Shown one piece after another: positions 1 through 5,620 of a DNA stretch of 5,816 nt. The notes under the pieces were generated by a model. It had not been told where the DNA came from. It made no database searches and saw only the letters and a list, made by a program, of their open reading frames with translations. How positions within the stretch are numbered: the stretch's first letter is position 1; every line of letters starts with the position of its first letter. A program made the translations under genes and the position numbers. Source of the stretch: Oscillospiraceae bacterium (GTDB taxonomy: Bacteria > Bacillota > Clostridia > Oscillospirales > Ruminococcaceae); NCBI GenBank assembly GCA_017828935.1, contig JAGAUG010000086.1, positions 1-5,816 of the forward strand, in the 5' to 3' direction.

Positions 1-119
1 AAAGATTTTATATTTATACTTAATAAAAAAAACATAAAAATTATTATGTATTTATATATACTAATTCCATTTTTATTACTAAATCTTGGCAATGTATTCG
101 TTTTATTAAAATAACTCAT
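1..119 (-). CDS. Partial gene, N-terminus of an unrecognised, probably membrane-anchored or secreted protein
   Basis: Only the first 39 codons lie in the window; the frame is open to the left edge. The predicted N-terminus is a polar stretch of about 20 residues (begins MSYFNKTNTLPRFSNKNG), then a hydrophobic stretch around residues 21-36 (IYKYIIIFMFFLLSI). This looks like an N-terminal membrane anchor or an uncleaved signal segment. The ATG at 119-117 is chosen because an AGGAGGTG ribosome binding site lies 7 bases upstream. A consensus promoter (TTGACT, 17 bases, TATAAT) lies about 120 bases upstream on the same strand. The gene is divergent from the NifU-like gene and may share regulation with it. 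No family can be named from so little sequence. That it is a real gene is well supported by the start signals; its function is unknown. Confidence 0.75.
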   Translation of the reverse strand, partial: MSYFNKTNTLPRFSNKNGISIYKYIIIFMFFLLSINIKS

Positions 120-126
120 AATAAAA

Positions 127-134
127 CACCTCCT
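127..134 (-). promoter_or_regulatory. Ribosome binding site of the left-edge minus-strand gene
   Basis: The minus strand reads AGGAGGTG, a near-perfect match to the anti-Shine-Dalgarno sequence, 7 bases before the ATG at 119-117. It fixes the start of the partial gene and is the main evidence that the short open frame at the edge is translated. Confidence 0.85.
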
Positions 135-159
135 AAATTTTAAAAAATTAATTTTGTTT

Positions 160-189
160 TTATTTTTTAATTTTATATAAATCAATCAT
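160..189 (-). other. Possible nine-codon leader open reading frame
   Basis: On the minus strand, in the leader of the left-edge gene, an ATG at 189-187 opens a frame of nine codons (MIDLYKIKK) ended by TAA. An AGGAGATGG purine-rich motif (204-196) sits 6 bases upstream, a good ribosome binding site. No amino-acid run typical of an attenuator leader is present, and no clear terminator follows. It could be a translated leader that tunes the downstream gene, or a chance match in AT-rich sequence. Confidence 0.2.
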
Positions 190-239
190 ATTCAACCATC
201 TCCTGAAAATTTAATTTCAAAAACACTAGAATTATTCTT

Positions 240-268
240 ATTATATCATAAAATTTTATTAAAGTCAA
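240..268 (-). promoter_or_regulatory. Consensus sigma-A-type promoter for the left-edge minus-strand gene
   Basis: Read on the minus strand, a -35 box TTGACT (268-263) is followed by a 17-base spacer and a perfect -10 box TATAAT (245-240). Transcription would start near position 233, giving a leader of about 114 bases before the ATG at 119. A small perfect inverted repeat, AGAAT-T-ATTCT (228-238), sits on the predicted start point and could be an operator. Confidence 0.75.
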
Positions 269-360
269 GTATTTTTTTGTTTAAAAATATAGTCCAAAAA
301 CAAAAACAAAAAAGATAGTTTATTAACTAAAAAAAAATATATTTTTGTGTTTATTATCTA

Positions 361-389
361 TTGAAATATTTGGATTATAATGTTATAAT
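361..389 (+). promoter_or_regulatory. Consensus sigma-A-type promoter for the NifU-like/GGGtGRT operon
   Basis: A -35 box TTGAAA (361-366) and a perfect -10 box TATAAT (384-389) are separated by 17 bases. Transcription would start near 396, leaving a leader of about 68 bases. The AT-rich palindrome at 333-346, just upstream of the -35 box, is placed where an UP element would be. A second TATAAT at 376-381 has no -35 box at a suitable distance. Confidence 0.75.
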
Positions 390-410
390 TTTGATAGTAT
401 TATATAATTT

Positions 411-442
411 TTTGAATTAAAAATTGAAGTTTAAAATTCAAA
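411..442 (+). repeat. Inverted repeat in the leader of the NifU-like gene
   Basis: TTTGAATT (411-418) and AATTCAAA (435-442) are perfect inverted copies around a 16-base spacer. The repeat lies between the predicted transcription start and the ribosome binding site, so it could be a weak RNA hairpin or an operator half-site pair. AT-rich repeats of this size can arise by chance. Confidence 0.35.
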
Positions 443-463
443 GTTTTTTAAGGAGGTTTTTTT

Positions 464-1156
464 ATGAACTTTACTCACGAAGTAGAAAGAATGTGTTGCG
501 TTGCTAAAGGCGCTAACCACGGTCCTGCTCCGATTCCCGAAGAAGGAAGATGGGTAAAAGCTTACGATATTAAAGATATTTCTGGTTTGTCCCACGGAGT
601 TGGCGGTTGCGCTCCTCAACAAGGCGCTTGTAAATTAACTCTTAATGTCAAGAACGGAATCATCCAAGAGGCTCTTGTCGAAACTTTAGGTTGTTCTGGA
701 ATGACACATTCAGCTGCGATGGCTGGCGAAATATTACCAGGAAAAACGCTATTAGAAGCTTTAAATACTGATCTAGTTTGCGACGCAATCAACGTCGCTA
801 TGAGAGAAATATTCGAGCAACTAGTTTATGGTCGTACTCAAACGGCTTTTTCTGAAGATGGTCTTCCAGTTGGAGCGTCTTTAGAAGATCTAGGTAAGGG
901 TCTTCGTTCTCAAGTCGGAACTATTTTTTCAACAAGCGAAAAGGGCGTAAGATATCTTGAGATGGCTGAAGGTTATATACTAAGCGTCGCTTTAGACGAC
1001 AACAACGAAGCTATCGGCTATAAATTTATAAGAGTCGGAAAGATGTTAGAAGACATAAAAAAAGGCGTTTCGCCCGACGAAGCTTATAAAAATAATATCG
1101 GAACTTACGGTAGATATGACGGCGCATCTAAATATATAGATCCAAGAAACGAATAA
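464..1156 (+). CDS. NifU/IscU-like iron-sulfur cluster assembly scaffold homologue, 230 residues
   Basis: The central part resembles the IscU/NifU N-terminal fold: CKLTLNVKNG (56-65) followed by LVETLGCSGMTHSAAMAG (71-88) matches the scaffold pattern of a beta hairpin, then GC before a helix, and GKTLLEAL (93-100) matches the usual G-K/R-S/T-L-x-E-A-L. Canonical scaffolds use three cysteines; by eye, only C77 falls in register. The usual C-G-D position reads QQG, with cysteines shifted to C49 and C56, and the third position (around G137-S139) has no cysteine. Other cysteines are C11, C12 and C106. The protein is about 100 residues longer than IscU, with an extra C-terminal domain ending in YIDPRNE. 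A perfect AAGGAGG site lies 7 bases before the ATG. It is followed after 61 bases by the GGGtGRT gene with no terminator between, so the two probably form an operon. Related proteins are annotated as scaffold proteins in anaerobes; actual cluster binding here is inferred. Confidence 0.85.
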   Translation: MNFTHEVERMCCVAKGANHGPAPIPEEGRWVKAYDIKDISGLSHGVGGCAPQQGACKLTLNVKNGIIQEALVETLGCSGMTHSAAMAGEILPGKTLLEALNTDLVCDAINVAMREIFEQLVYGRTQTAFSEDGLPVGASLEDLGKGLRSQVGTIFSTSEKGVRYLEMAEGYILSVALDDNNEAIGYKFIRVGKMLEDIKKGVSPDEAYKNNIGTYGRYDGASKYIDPRNE

Positions 1157-1200
1157 TAAAATAAATAAAATAATAAATTATTTAAATTAAAAAAATCAAG

Positions 1201-1208
1201 AAAGGCGG
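1201..1208 (+). promoter_or_regulatory. Ribosome binding site that sets the start of the GGGtGRT gene
   Basis: AAAGGCGG ends 9 bases before the ATG at 1218. An in-frame TTG at 1209 directly abuts this motif and so has no room to be the start. The ATG at 1218 is therefore preferred. Confidence 0.75.
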
Positions 1209-1217
1209 TTGTTATTT

Positions 1218-2213
1218 ATGATAGAGTTTGAGGGAATGCAACGCCGGATGGCAAAAATTCAAGAAACTCTCGTTAAATATGAAATCAAAGACTTAGAACA
1301 AGCAAGAGAAATTTGTTTGTCTAAAAATATAGATGTTAATAAAATAGTTAAAGATGTCCAACCAATTGCTTTTGAAAACGCAGTTTGGGCTTATACTTTA
1401 GGTGTTGCGATCGCAATTAAAACAAATTGTAAGAACGCTGCTGATGCAGCTGAGGCTATTGGTGTTGGTCTTCAATCATTTTGTATCCCAGGATCAGTTG
1501 CTGAACAAAGAAAAGTTGGTCTTGGACACGGAAATCTTGGTGCGATGCTTTTAAGAGACGAGACAAGATGTTTTTGTTTCTTAGCTGGCCACGAATCTTT
1601 CGCTGCAGCAGAAGGCGCAATCGGAATCGCTAGAAGCGCTAATAAAGCTAGAAAAGAAAATCTAAAAGTTATTTTAAACGGCCTTGGAAAAGATGCTGCT
1701 TATATAATTTCTAGAATAAACGGATTTACTTACGTTGAAACAGACTACGATTTTTCTAGCGGCGAGCTTAAAATCAAGAGAGAAAAATCTTTTTCTAACG
1801 GCGAAAGATCCGCTGTAAGAGTTTTTGGCGCTAACGATGTCTTAGAAGGCGTAGCTATAATGAGACACGAAAACGTAGATATATCTATTACTGGTAACTC
1901 AACAAACCCAACTAGATTCCAACATCTTGTAGCTGGAACTTATAAAAAATGGGCTGTTGAAAATAATATAAAATATTTTTCTGTTGCTTCAGGAGGCGGA
2001 ACAGGAAGAACACTTCACCCTGACAATGTTGCTGCCGGACCGGCGTCTTATGGTCTTACTGATTCAATGGGAAGAATGCACGGAGACGCTCAGTTCGCCG
2101 GTTCATCTTCTGTTCCTGCTCACGTCGAGATGATGGGATTAATCGGAATGGGAAATAACCCAATGGTTGGAGCAACTGTTGCTTGCGCTGTTGCTGTTTC
2201 GTCGGCTTTATAA
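1218..2213 (+). CDS. GGGtGRT-family protein, 331 residues, function unknown
   Basis: The family's naming motif, GGGTGRT, is present at residues 259-265, inside a glycine- and alanine-rich C-terminal half that also carries NSTNPTRFQH (227-236), DSMGRMHGDAQFAGSSSVPAH (split 282-290 and 291-302) and a small-residue tail (GATVACAVAVSSAL). The N-terminal part has a helical region (1-47), then QPIAFENAVWAYTLG (48-62), GLGHGNLGAMLLRDE (101-115) and cysteines C71, C89, C118, C120 and C323. The protein looks soluble and cytoplasmic; I see no signal peptide. Full length appears intact, and the start is the ATG at 1218. The gene follows the NifU-like scaffold homologue in the same probable operon and precedes a long hairpin. 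The tight pairing suggests an iron-sulfur or sulfur-related role, but no reaction is established for the family to my knowledge. Glycine-rich loops could bind a phosphate-containing ligand; that is speculation. Confidence 0.88.
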   Translation: MIEFEGMQRRMAKIQETLVKYEIKDLEQAREICLSKNIDVNKIVKDVQPIAFENAVWAYTLGVAIAIKTNCKNAADAAEAIGVGLQSFCIPGSVAEQRKVGLGHGNLGAMLLRDETRCFCFLAGHESFAAAEGAIGIARSANKARKENLKVILNGLGKDAAYIISRINGFTYVETDYDFSSGELKIKREKSFSNGERSAVRVFGANDVLEGVAIMRHENVDISITGNSTNPTRFQHLVAGTYKKWAVENNIKYFSVASGGGTGRTLHPDNVAAGPASYGLTDSMGRMHGDAQFAGSSSVPAHVEMMGLIGMGNNPMVGATVACAVAVSSAL

Positions 2214-2233
2214 TATTTTTATAATATTTATTT

Positions 2234-2276
2234 AATAATATCCGTCGCTAAAGTTAACCGTGACGGATATTATTTT
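2234..2276 (+). terminator. Intrinsic terminator after the NifU-like/GGGtGRT operon
   Basis: AATAATATCCGTC (2234-2246) pairs perfectly with GACGGATATTATT (2262-2274). A further G-T wobble and a C-G pair extend the stem inward, leaving an 11-base loop. The run TTTT at 2273-2276, partly in the stem, and a second T-run at 2282-2286 provide a modest tail. It lies 20 bases after the GGGtGRT stop codon and separates that operon from the cysteine desulfurase gene. Incomplete termination is possible because the T-tract is interrupted. Confidence 0.8.
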
Positions 2277-2319
2277 AAGAATTTTTGAGTTTTTAAAAAA
2301 TTAGGATAATAATATCAAG

Positions 2320-3459
2320 ATGCAAGAAAAAAATAATAAATTAAATAAATTAAATAACGAAATATATTTAGACAACGCTGCGACAACGAAAGTCGATAAG
2401 ATAGTCGCTGACGAAGTTTATAAAACTATGACAGATTTTTTTGGAAACCCTTCTTCGAGATATTCCAAAGGTATCGAAGCTTATAATATTATTTCTGGCG
2501 CCAAAAAATCTGTTTCTAAGATTCTAAATTGTAACCACGAAAATATATTATTTACGTCAGGCGGAACCGAAAGTAATAATTTAGCAATTCTAGGTAGCTT
2601 AAATTTAAGAGTTAAAAATAAAAATATTATAACGTCGACTGTCGAACACCCGTCTGTTTCAGAAAATATAAAAAAATTAGAATCGCTCGGGTTCGAAATT
2701 AATTACGTCGCTCCAAATAAATACGGCGAAATTGACCCTAACGATATTTTAAAAAAAATAAATAATAATACTGTTTTAGTTAGCGTGATGCACGTCAACA
2801 ACGAAACCGGAAATATTTATAATATAAAAGAAATATCTAAAGCAATAAGACATAAAAACAAAAATATTATTTTTCATTGTGATGGGGTCCAAGCTTTTGG
2901 AAAGCTCGAAGTCGATTTAGAAGACTTAGATGTTGATTTATATACTTTTAGCGGCCACAAAATCCACGCACCTAAAGGCGTTGGAGGACTTTATTTTAAA
3001 AAAAATATTAAATTAAGACCGCTAATTATTGGCGGTCATCAAGAAAATAATCTCCGAGCTGGAACTGAAAACGTCCCTGGGATAGCTGGACTTAAAAAAG
3101 CTTGCGATTTATTAAATATAAATAAAAATTTAGAATATATAAATAATTTATATAAATTATTAGTAACTGAAATTTCTAAATTAAATAATATACATATAAA
3201 TTCTATCGGAAATATATCTCCGTTTGTATTTAATTTTTCGATTTTGGGTCAAAAATCAGAAGTTATATTAAATAAACTTCAAGAAAAAAATATTTTTATT
3301 TCTAACGGTTCGGCCTGTTCTAAAGGCTCTAAAAGTAAGGCTCTCGCCGGGATGGGGATTTTAGATAAATATATCGACAGCTCTATTAGAGTAAGTCTTT
3401 CTAAATATAATACAACTCAAGATATTCTCGAGTTTATAAATAATATTAAGTTAATCTAA
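2320..3459 (+). CDS. Cysteine desulfurase, NifS/IscS type (group I), 379 residues
   Basis: A pyridoxal-phosphate enzyme that converts L-cysteine to L-alanine and passes the sulfur as a persulfide to acceptors for iron-sulfur clusters or tRNA thiolation. All family landmarks are present in order: YLDNAATT (16-23), GNPSS (42-46), FTSGGTESNN (78-87), the cofactor-stacking H110 in EHPS, NNETG (160-164), D188 and Q191 in CDGVQ, the Schiff-base K214 in SGHK, RAGTEN (246-251), and the catalytic C333 in GSACS. The roughly 20 residues between C333 and SSIR fit the long mobile loop of group I enzymes. An N-terminal extension of about 14 Lys/Asn-rich residues precedes the usual start. The ribosome binding site is weak (AGGAT, 12 bases upstream), and no better in-frame start exists near the usual N-terminus. 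The gene sits behind a terminator and has no clear promoter, so it may depend on read-through. The exact subfamily (nifS versus iscS) cannot be assigned. Confidence 0.95.
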   Translation: MQEKNNKLNKLNNEIYLDNAATTKVDKIVADEVYKTMTDFFGNPSSRYSKGIEAYNIISGAKKSVSKILNCNHENILFTSGGTESNNLAILGSLNLRVKNKNIITSTVEHPSVSENIKKLESLGFEINYVAPNKYGEIDPNDILKKINNNTVLVSVMHVNNETGNIYNIKEISKAIRHKNKNIIFHCDGVQAFGKLEVDLEDLDVDLYTFSGHKIHAPKGVGGLYFKKNIKLRPLIIGGHQENNLRAGTENVPGIAGLKKACDLLNINKNLEYINNLYKLLVTEISKLNNIHINSIGNISPFVFNFSILGQKSEVILNKLQEKNIFISNGSACSKGSKSKALAGMGILDKYIDSSIRVSLSKYNTTQDILEFINNIKLI

Positions 3460-3486
3460 TTTTTTATAATTAATATATATTTTATA

Positions 3487-3518
3487 TTGTAAATATTTTG
3501 TATTTGTGATAATATAAT
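3487..3518 (+). promoter_or_regulatory. Possible promoter of the ddl-murI operon
   Basis: The 96-base gap before the ligase gene contains TTGTAA (3487-3492) and two overlapping -10 candidates: GATAAT (3508-3513), preceded by an extended TG motif with a 15-base spacer, and TATAAT (3513-3518) with a 20-base spacer. Neither spacing is ideal. No GC-rich hairpin is visible after the cysteine desulfurase stop, so read-through from that gene is also possible. Confidence 0.4.
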
Positions 3519-3555
3519 TTATAGTAATTATAATTTTATATGGGGTGCTTTATCT

Positions 3556-4656
3556 ATGATAAAAAAACAAGTTATTGGCGTAGTTTTTGGCGGAGTATCA
3601 AAAGAACACGATATTTCTTTACTTTCTGCGTCTTTCGTAATCGATAATATAGATACTGATAAATTCGAAGTTAAAAAAATTGGAATCTCAAAAAAAGGTC
3701 AGTGGTTTTTATATAACGGCAATACAGACAATATTAGAAATAATTCTTGGCTAAACAAAGATTTTATTAAATCTATTACTATTTCTTTGGATCCCGAAAA
3801 AACAGGTTTTTTTGTTTTAGAAAATAACAAAATTTCTGAGTTTGAAAATATAGATATTATCTTCCCGGTCTTACACGGAAAAAACGGCGAAGACGGCTCT
3901 GTCCAGGCTTTATTTAAAATCGCTAATATTCCTTGTGTCGGATGTGATTTTGTTTCGAGCGCTATTTGTATGGACAAAGATTTAACTCACAGAGTTTTAA
4001 ATAGCGCTAATATAAAAACAACTCCGCATCTAACTTTAAATAGCTATGAATTCAAAAACTTAAATTTTGATGAGCTAGAAGATAATTATAAAAAAATATT
4101 GGGGTATCCAATGTTTATAAAGCCCGCCAATACTGGTTCTTCGATTGGAGTAAACAAAGCTCAAAACAAAGAAGAATTGTTAAAATATATAAAAATTGCT
4201 TTCGAAGTAGATAAAAAAATAATAATAGAGCCCTTTGTTTCGGGTCGAGAAATTGAGTGCGCTGTAATCGGAAACGAAGAACCTTTTGCTTCGATTTTGG
4301 GCGAAATTTCTCCAAGCAACGATTTTTATGATTTCGACGCGAAATATAATAATATTAATAGCTTGCTTTTTATTCCAGCTGAGCTTCCAGAGCAAGTATC
4401 TAATCAAATAAGAGAGACCGCTATAAAAGCTTATAAAGCTCTTGGTTGCTCGGGTCTAACTAGAGTAGATTTTTTCTTAACTGACAAAAACGAAATAATA
4501 TTAAACGAACCTAATACTATTCCTGGATTTACAGAAATCAGTATGTATACTAAACTTTTAGTTAAAAGCGGCTTCGAACAAAAAGAAATAATAACTCGAC
4601 TTATAGAGCTCGCAATCGAAAAATTCCAAGACGATTTAAAATATAATAAAATTTAA
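3556..4656 (+). CDS. ddl: D-alanine--D-alanine ligase
   Basis: Joins two D-alanines using ATP, making the dipeptide that ends the peptidoglycan stem peptide; an ATP-grasp enzyme of the cytoplasm. The N-terminal signature GGVSKEHDISLLSA (12-25) holds the first D-Ala-binding glutamate, E17. Next come PVLHGKNGEDG (104-114), the ATP-binding K189 in IKPANTGSS, and IIEPFVSGREIECAV (223-237). The omega loop reads FYDFDAKY (257-264). Tyr264 corresponds to Y216 of E. coli DdlB, whose retention goes with D-Ala-D-Ala rather than D-Ala-D-lactate synthesis. The site for metal and phosphates is intact: R303, D305, E318 and N320 (TRVDFF and NEPNT). The length of 366 residues is usual for the Gram-positive form. 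A GGGGTG ribosome binding site lies 8 bases before the ATG. The glutamate racemase gene follows after 16 bases, so the two are almost certainly co-transcribed. Confidence 0.96.
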   Translation: MIKKQVIGVVFGGVSKEHDISLLSASFVIDNIDTDKFEVKKIGISKKGQWFLYNGNTDNIRNNSWLNKDFIKSITISLDPEKTGFFVLENNKISEFENIDIIFPVLHGKNGEDGSVQALFKIANIPCVGCDFVSSAICMDKDLTHRVLNSANIKTTPHLTLNSYEFKNLNFDELEDNYKKILGYPMFIKPANTGSSIGVNKAQNKEELLKYIKIAFEVDKKIIIEPFVSGREIECAVIGNEEPFASILGEISPSNDFYDFDAKYNNINSLLFIPAELPEQVSNQIRETAIKAYKALGCSGLTRVDFFLTDKNEIILNEPNTIPGFTEISMYTKLLVKSGFEQKEIITRLIELAIEKFQDDLKYNKI

Positions 4657-4659
4657 ATT

Positions 4660-4664
4660 AGGAG
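4660..4664 (+). promoter_or_regulatory. Ribosome binding site supporting a TTG start for glutamate racemase
   Basis: AGGAG begins 3 bases after the ligase stop codon and ends 8 bases before TTG at 4673. No ATG lies nearby in frame, and the racemase signature IGVFDSG begins only six codons in, so the TTG start is well supported. The closeness to the previous stop suggests translational coupling. Confidence 0.8.
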
Positions 4665-4672
4665 CTGTTTTT

Positions 4673-5533
4673 TTGAAAAATAAAAATATAGGTGTTTTTG
4701 ATTCTGGTGTCGGAGGTTTAACTGTTGTTAAACGTCTAATCGAGCTCTTACCTAACGAGAATATAATATATTTTGGAGACACTGCGAGGGTTCCTTACGG
4801 ACCAAGAAGCAACTCGACTATTTTAAGATATGCTTTACAAGATATTAATTTTTTAAAGTCTCAGGATATAAAAATAATAATTGCTGCTTGCGGAACAGTA
4901 AGCAGTGTATTTTTTAAAAATAATATAAATAATTTTTATTTTAAAGACTTTTTTTTTACAGGAATAATCGAAATGGCAGCTAAAAAAGCGGTCGCTATAA
5001 CAAAAAACAAAAATATAGGAATAATCGGAACTAAAGCTACGATAAAAAGTAAATCTTACGAGACTTATATTAAAAATCTTGATTCTAAAATAAAAACTTA
5101 CTCAGTCGCCTGTCCGCTTTTTGTATCTATAATCGAAGAAAATTTATTTAACAACCGGATCGATATTACAAATAAAATAATAGATTTATATTTAAAAGAC
5201 TTAAAAAAATCTAATATAGATACGTTAATACTAGGTTGTACTCACTATCCTCTAATTAAAGACTTAATATTAAATTATTTTGATAATAAAATTAAAATCG
5301 TCGACCCTGGAGTTGAAATAGCTAAATTTACAAAGTCTTATTTAACTCAAAATAATTTAATAAATAATAATATAAATAAAAATAATATAAAATTTTTTGT
5401 TAGCGACTCTGTCGATAATTTTAAAAATATCGCGAAAAGTTTTTTAAATATAGATTTAATTAATCAAGTCAGATTAATAAACTTAGAAAATCTAGAAAAT
5501 GCTGACAAAAATTTTTACCCAAGGCCAAGTTAG
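4673..5533 (+). CDS. murI: Glutamate racemase
   Basis: Interconverts L- and D-glutamate without a cofactor, supplying D-Glu for the MurD step of peptidoglycan synthesis. Visible landmarks are IGVFDSGVGGLTV (6-18) with the catalytic-site D10 and S11, YFGDTARVPYGPRS (33-46), the first catalytic cysteine C73 in ACGTVSS, IGIIGTKATI (115-124), ACPLF (146-150), and the second catalytic pair C189 and H191 in LGCTHYPLI. The residue after C73 is glycine, where the common motif is A-C-N-T; the same threonine follows. The protein is 286 residues, slightly longer than the usual 260-275, with an Asn/Ile/Lys-rich stretch (226-240) and a short tail after the end of the conserved domain. The start is TTG. 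It is the second gene of a unit with ddl, 16 bases apart, and ends before a two-hairpin region that closes the unit. Confidence 0.95.
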   Translation: MKNKNIGVFDSGVGGLTVVKRLIELLPNENIIYFGDTARVPYGPRSNSTILRYALQDINFLKSQDIKIIIAACGTVSSVFFKNNINNFYFKDFFFTGIIEMAAKKAVAITKNKNIGIIGTKATIKSKSYETYIKNLDSKIKTYSVACPLFVSIIEENLFNNRIDITNKIIDLYLKDLKKSNIDTLILGCTHYPLIKDLILNYFDNKIKIVDPGVEIAKFTKSYLTQNNLINNNINKNNIKFFVSDSVDNFKNIAKSFLNIDLINQVRLINLENLENADKNFYPRPS

Positions 5534-5563
5534 ACTTCTCAAAAAAATTATAATTAAAATCTT

Positions 5564-5601
5564 AGTTAGCTACCGGCGCTTCGCGCCGGTAACGCTTGAC
5601 T
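5564..5601. repeat. GC-rich palindromic hairpin after murI
   Basis: TACCGGCGC (5571-5579) pairs perfectly with GCGCCGGTA (5583-5591) around a three-base TTC loop. Outer helices continue the structure: AGC (5568-5570) with GCT (5594-5596) and AGT (5564-5566) with ACT (5599-5601), with small bulges. No T-tract follows directly, so it is not a standard intrinsic terminator. Its G+C content stands out sharply from its surroundings. It may be a small dispersed palindromic repeat, a transcript-end stabiliser, or part of the termination region. TTAGCT occurs on both sides (5566-5571 and 5605-5610). Confidence 0.7.
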
Positions 5602-5620
5602 TTCTTAGCTTGTTAAACTT

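Larger units (their letters stand above)
120..463. promoter_or_regulatory. Divergent intergenic regulatory region
   Basis: These 344 bases separate two divergent genes and hold no convincing larger gene. In order they contain the minus-strand leader with its possible short reading frame, the minus-strand promoter (240-268), three tandem CAAAAA units (295-312), an AT-only 14-base palindrome AAAAATATATTTTT (333-346) that could act as an upstream promoter element or a bend, the plus-strand promoter (361-389), and an 8-base inverted repeat just before the NifU-like gene. The stretch is very poor in G and C, in contrast to the following gene. I could not match any of the inverted repeats to a named regulator. 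Confidence 0.6.

Noticed and set aside
295..313. Three tandem CAAAAA units as a possible repeat array
   Set aside because: They are too short and too low in complexity to call a functional array in DNA this rich in A and T.
431..622. Minus-strand open frame of 63 codons overlapping the start of the NifU-like gene
   Set aside because: It lies opposite a well-supported gene and its promoter leader, has no ribosome binding site of its own, and its sequence is not protein-like.
1157..1200. Possible terminator between the NifU-like and GGGtGRT genes
   Set aside because: Only weak AT pairing is visible, with no stable stem, so co-transcription is more likely.
1209..1217. TTG start nine bases upstream of the chosen GGGtGRT start
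   Set aside because: The ribosome binding site at 1201-1208 directly touches this TTG, leaving no spacing; the ATG at 1218 has the normal 9-base spacing.
3699..3977. Minus-strand open frame of 92 codons inside the ligase gene
   Set aside because: It is antisense to conserved Ddl motifs and explained by the AT-rich codon pattern of the real gene.
4115..4407. Two overlapping minus-strand open frames inside the ligase gene
   Set aside because: Both are antisense to the ATP-grasp and omega-loop regions of Ddl, overlap each other in different frames, and lack start signals.
3556..4656. Possible Van-type D-Ala-D-Lac or D-Ala-D-Ser ligase
   Set aside because: The omega loop keeps AKY with Tyr264 at the position of E. 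coli DdlB Y216, and the partner gene is murI rather than vanH, vanX or a two-component system.
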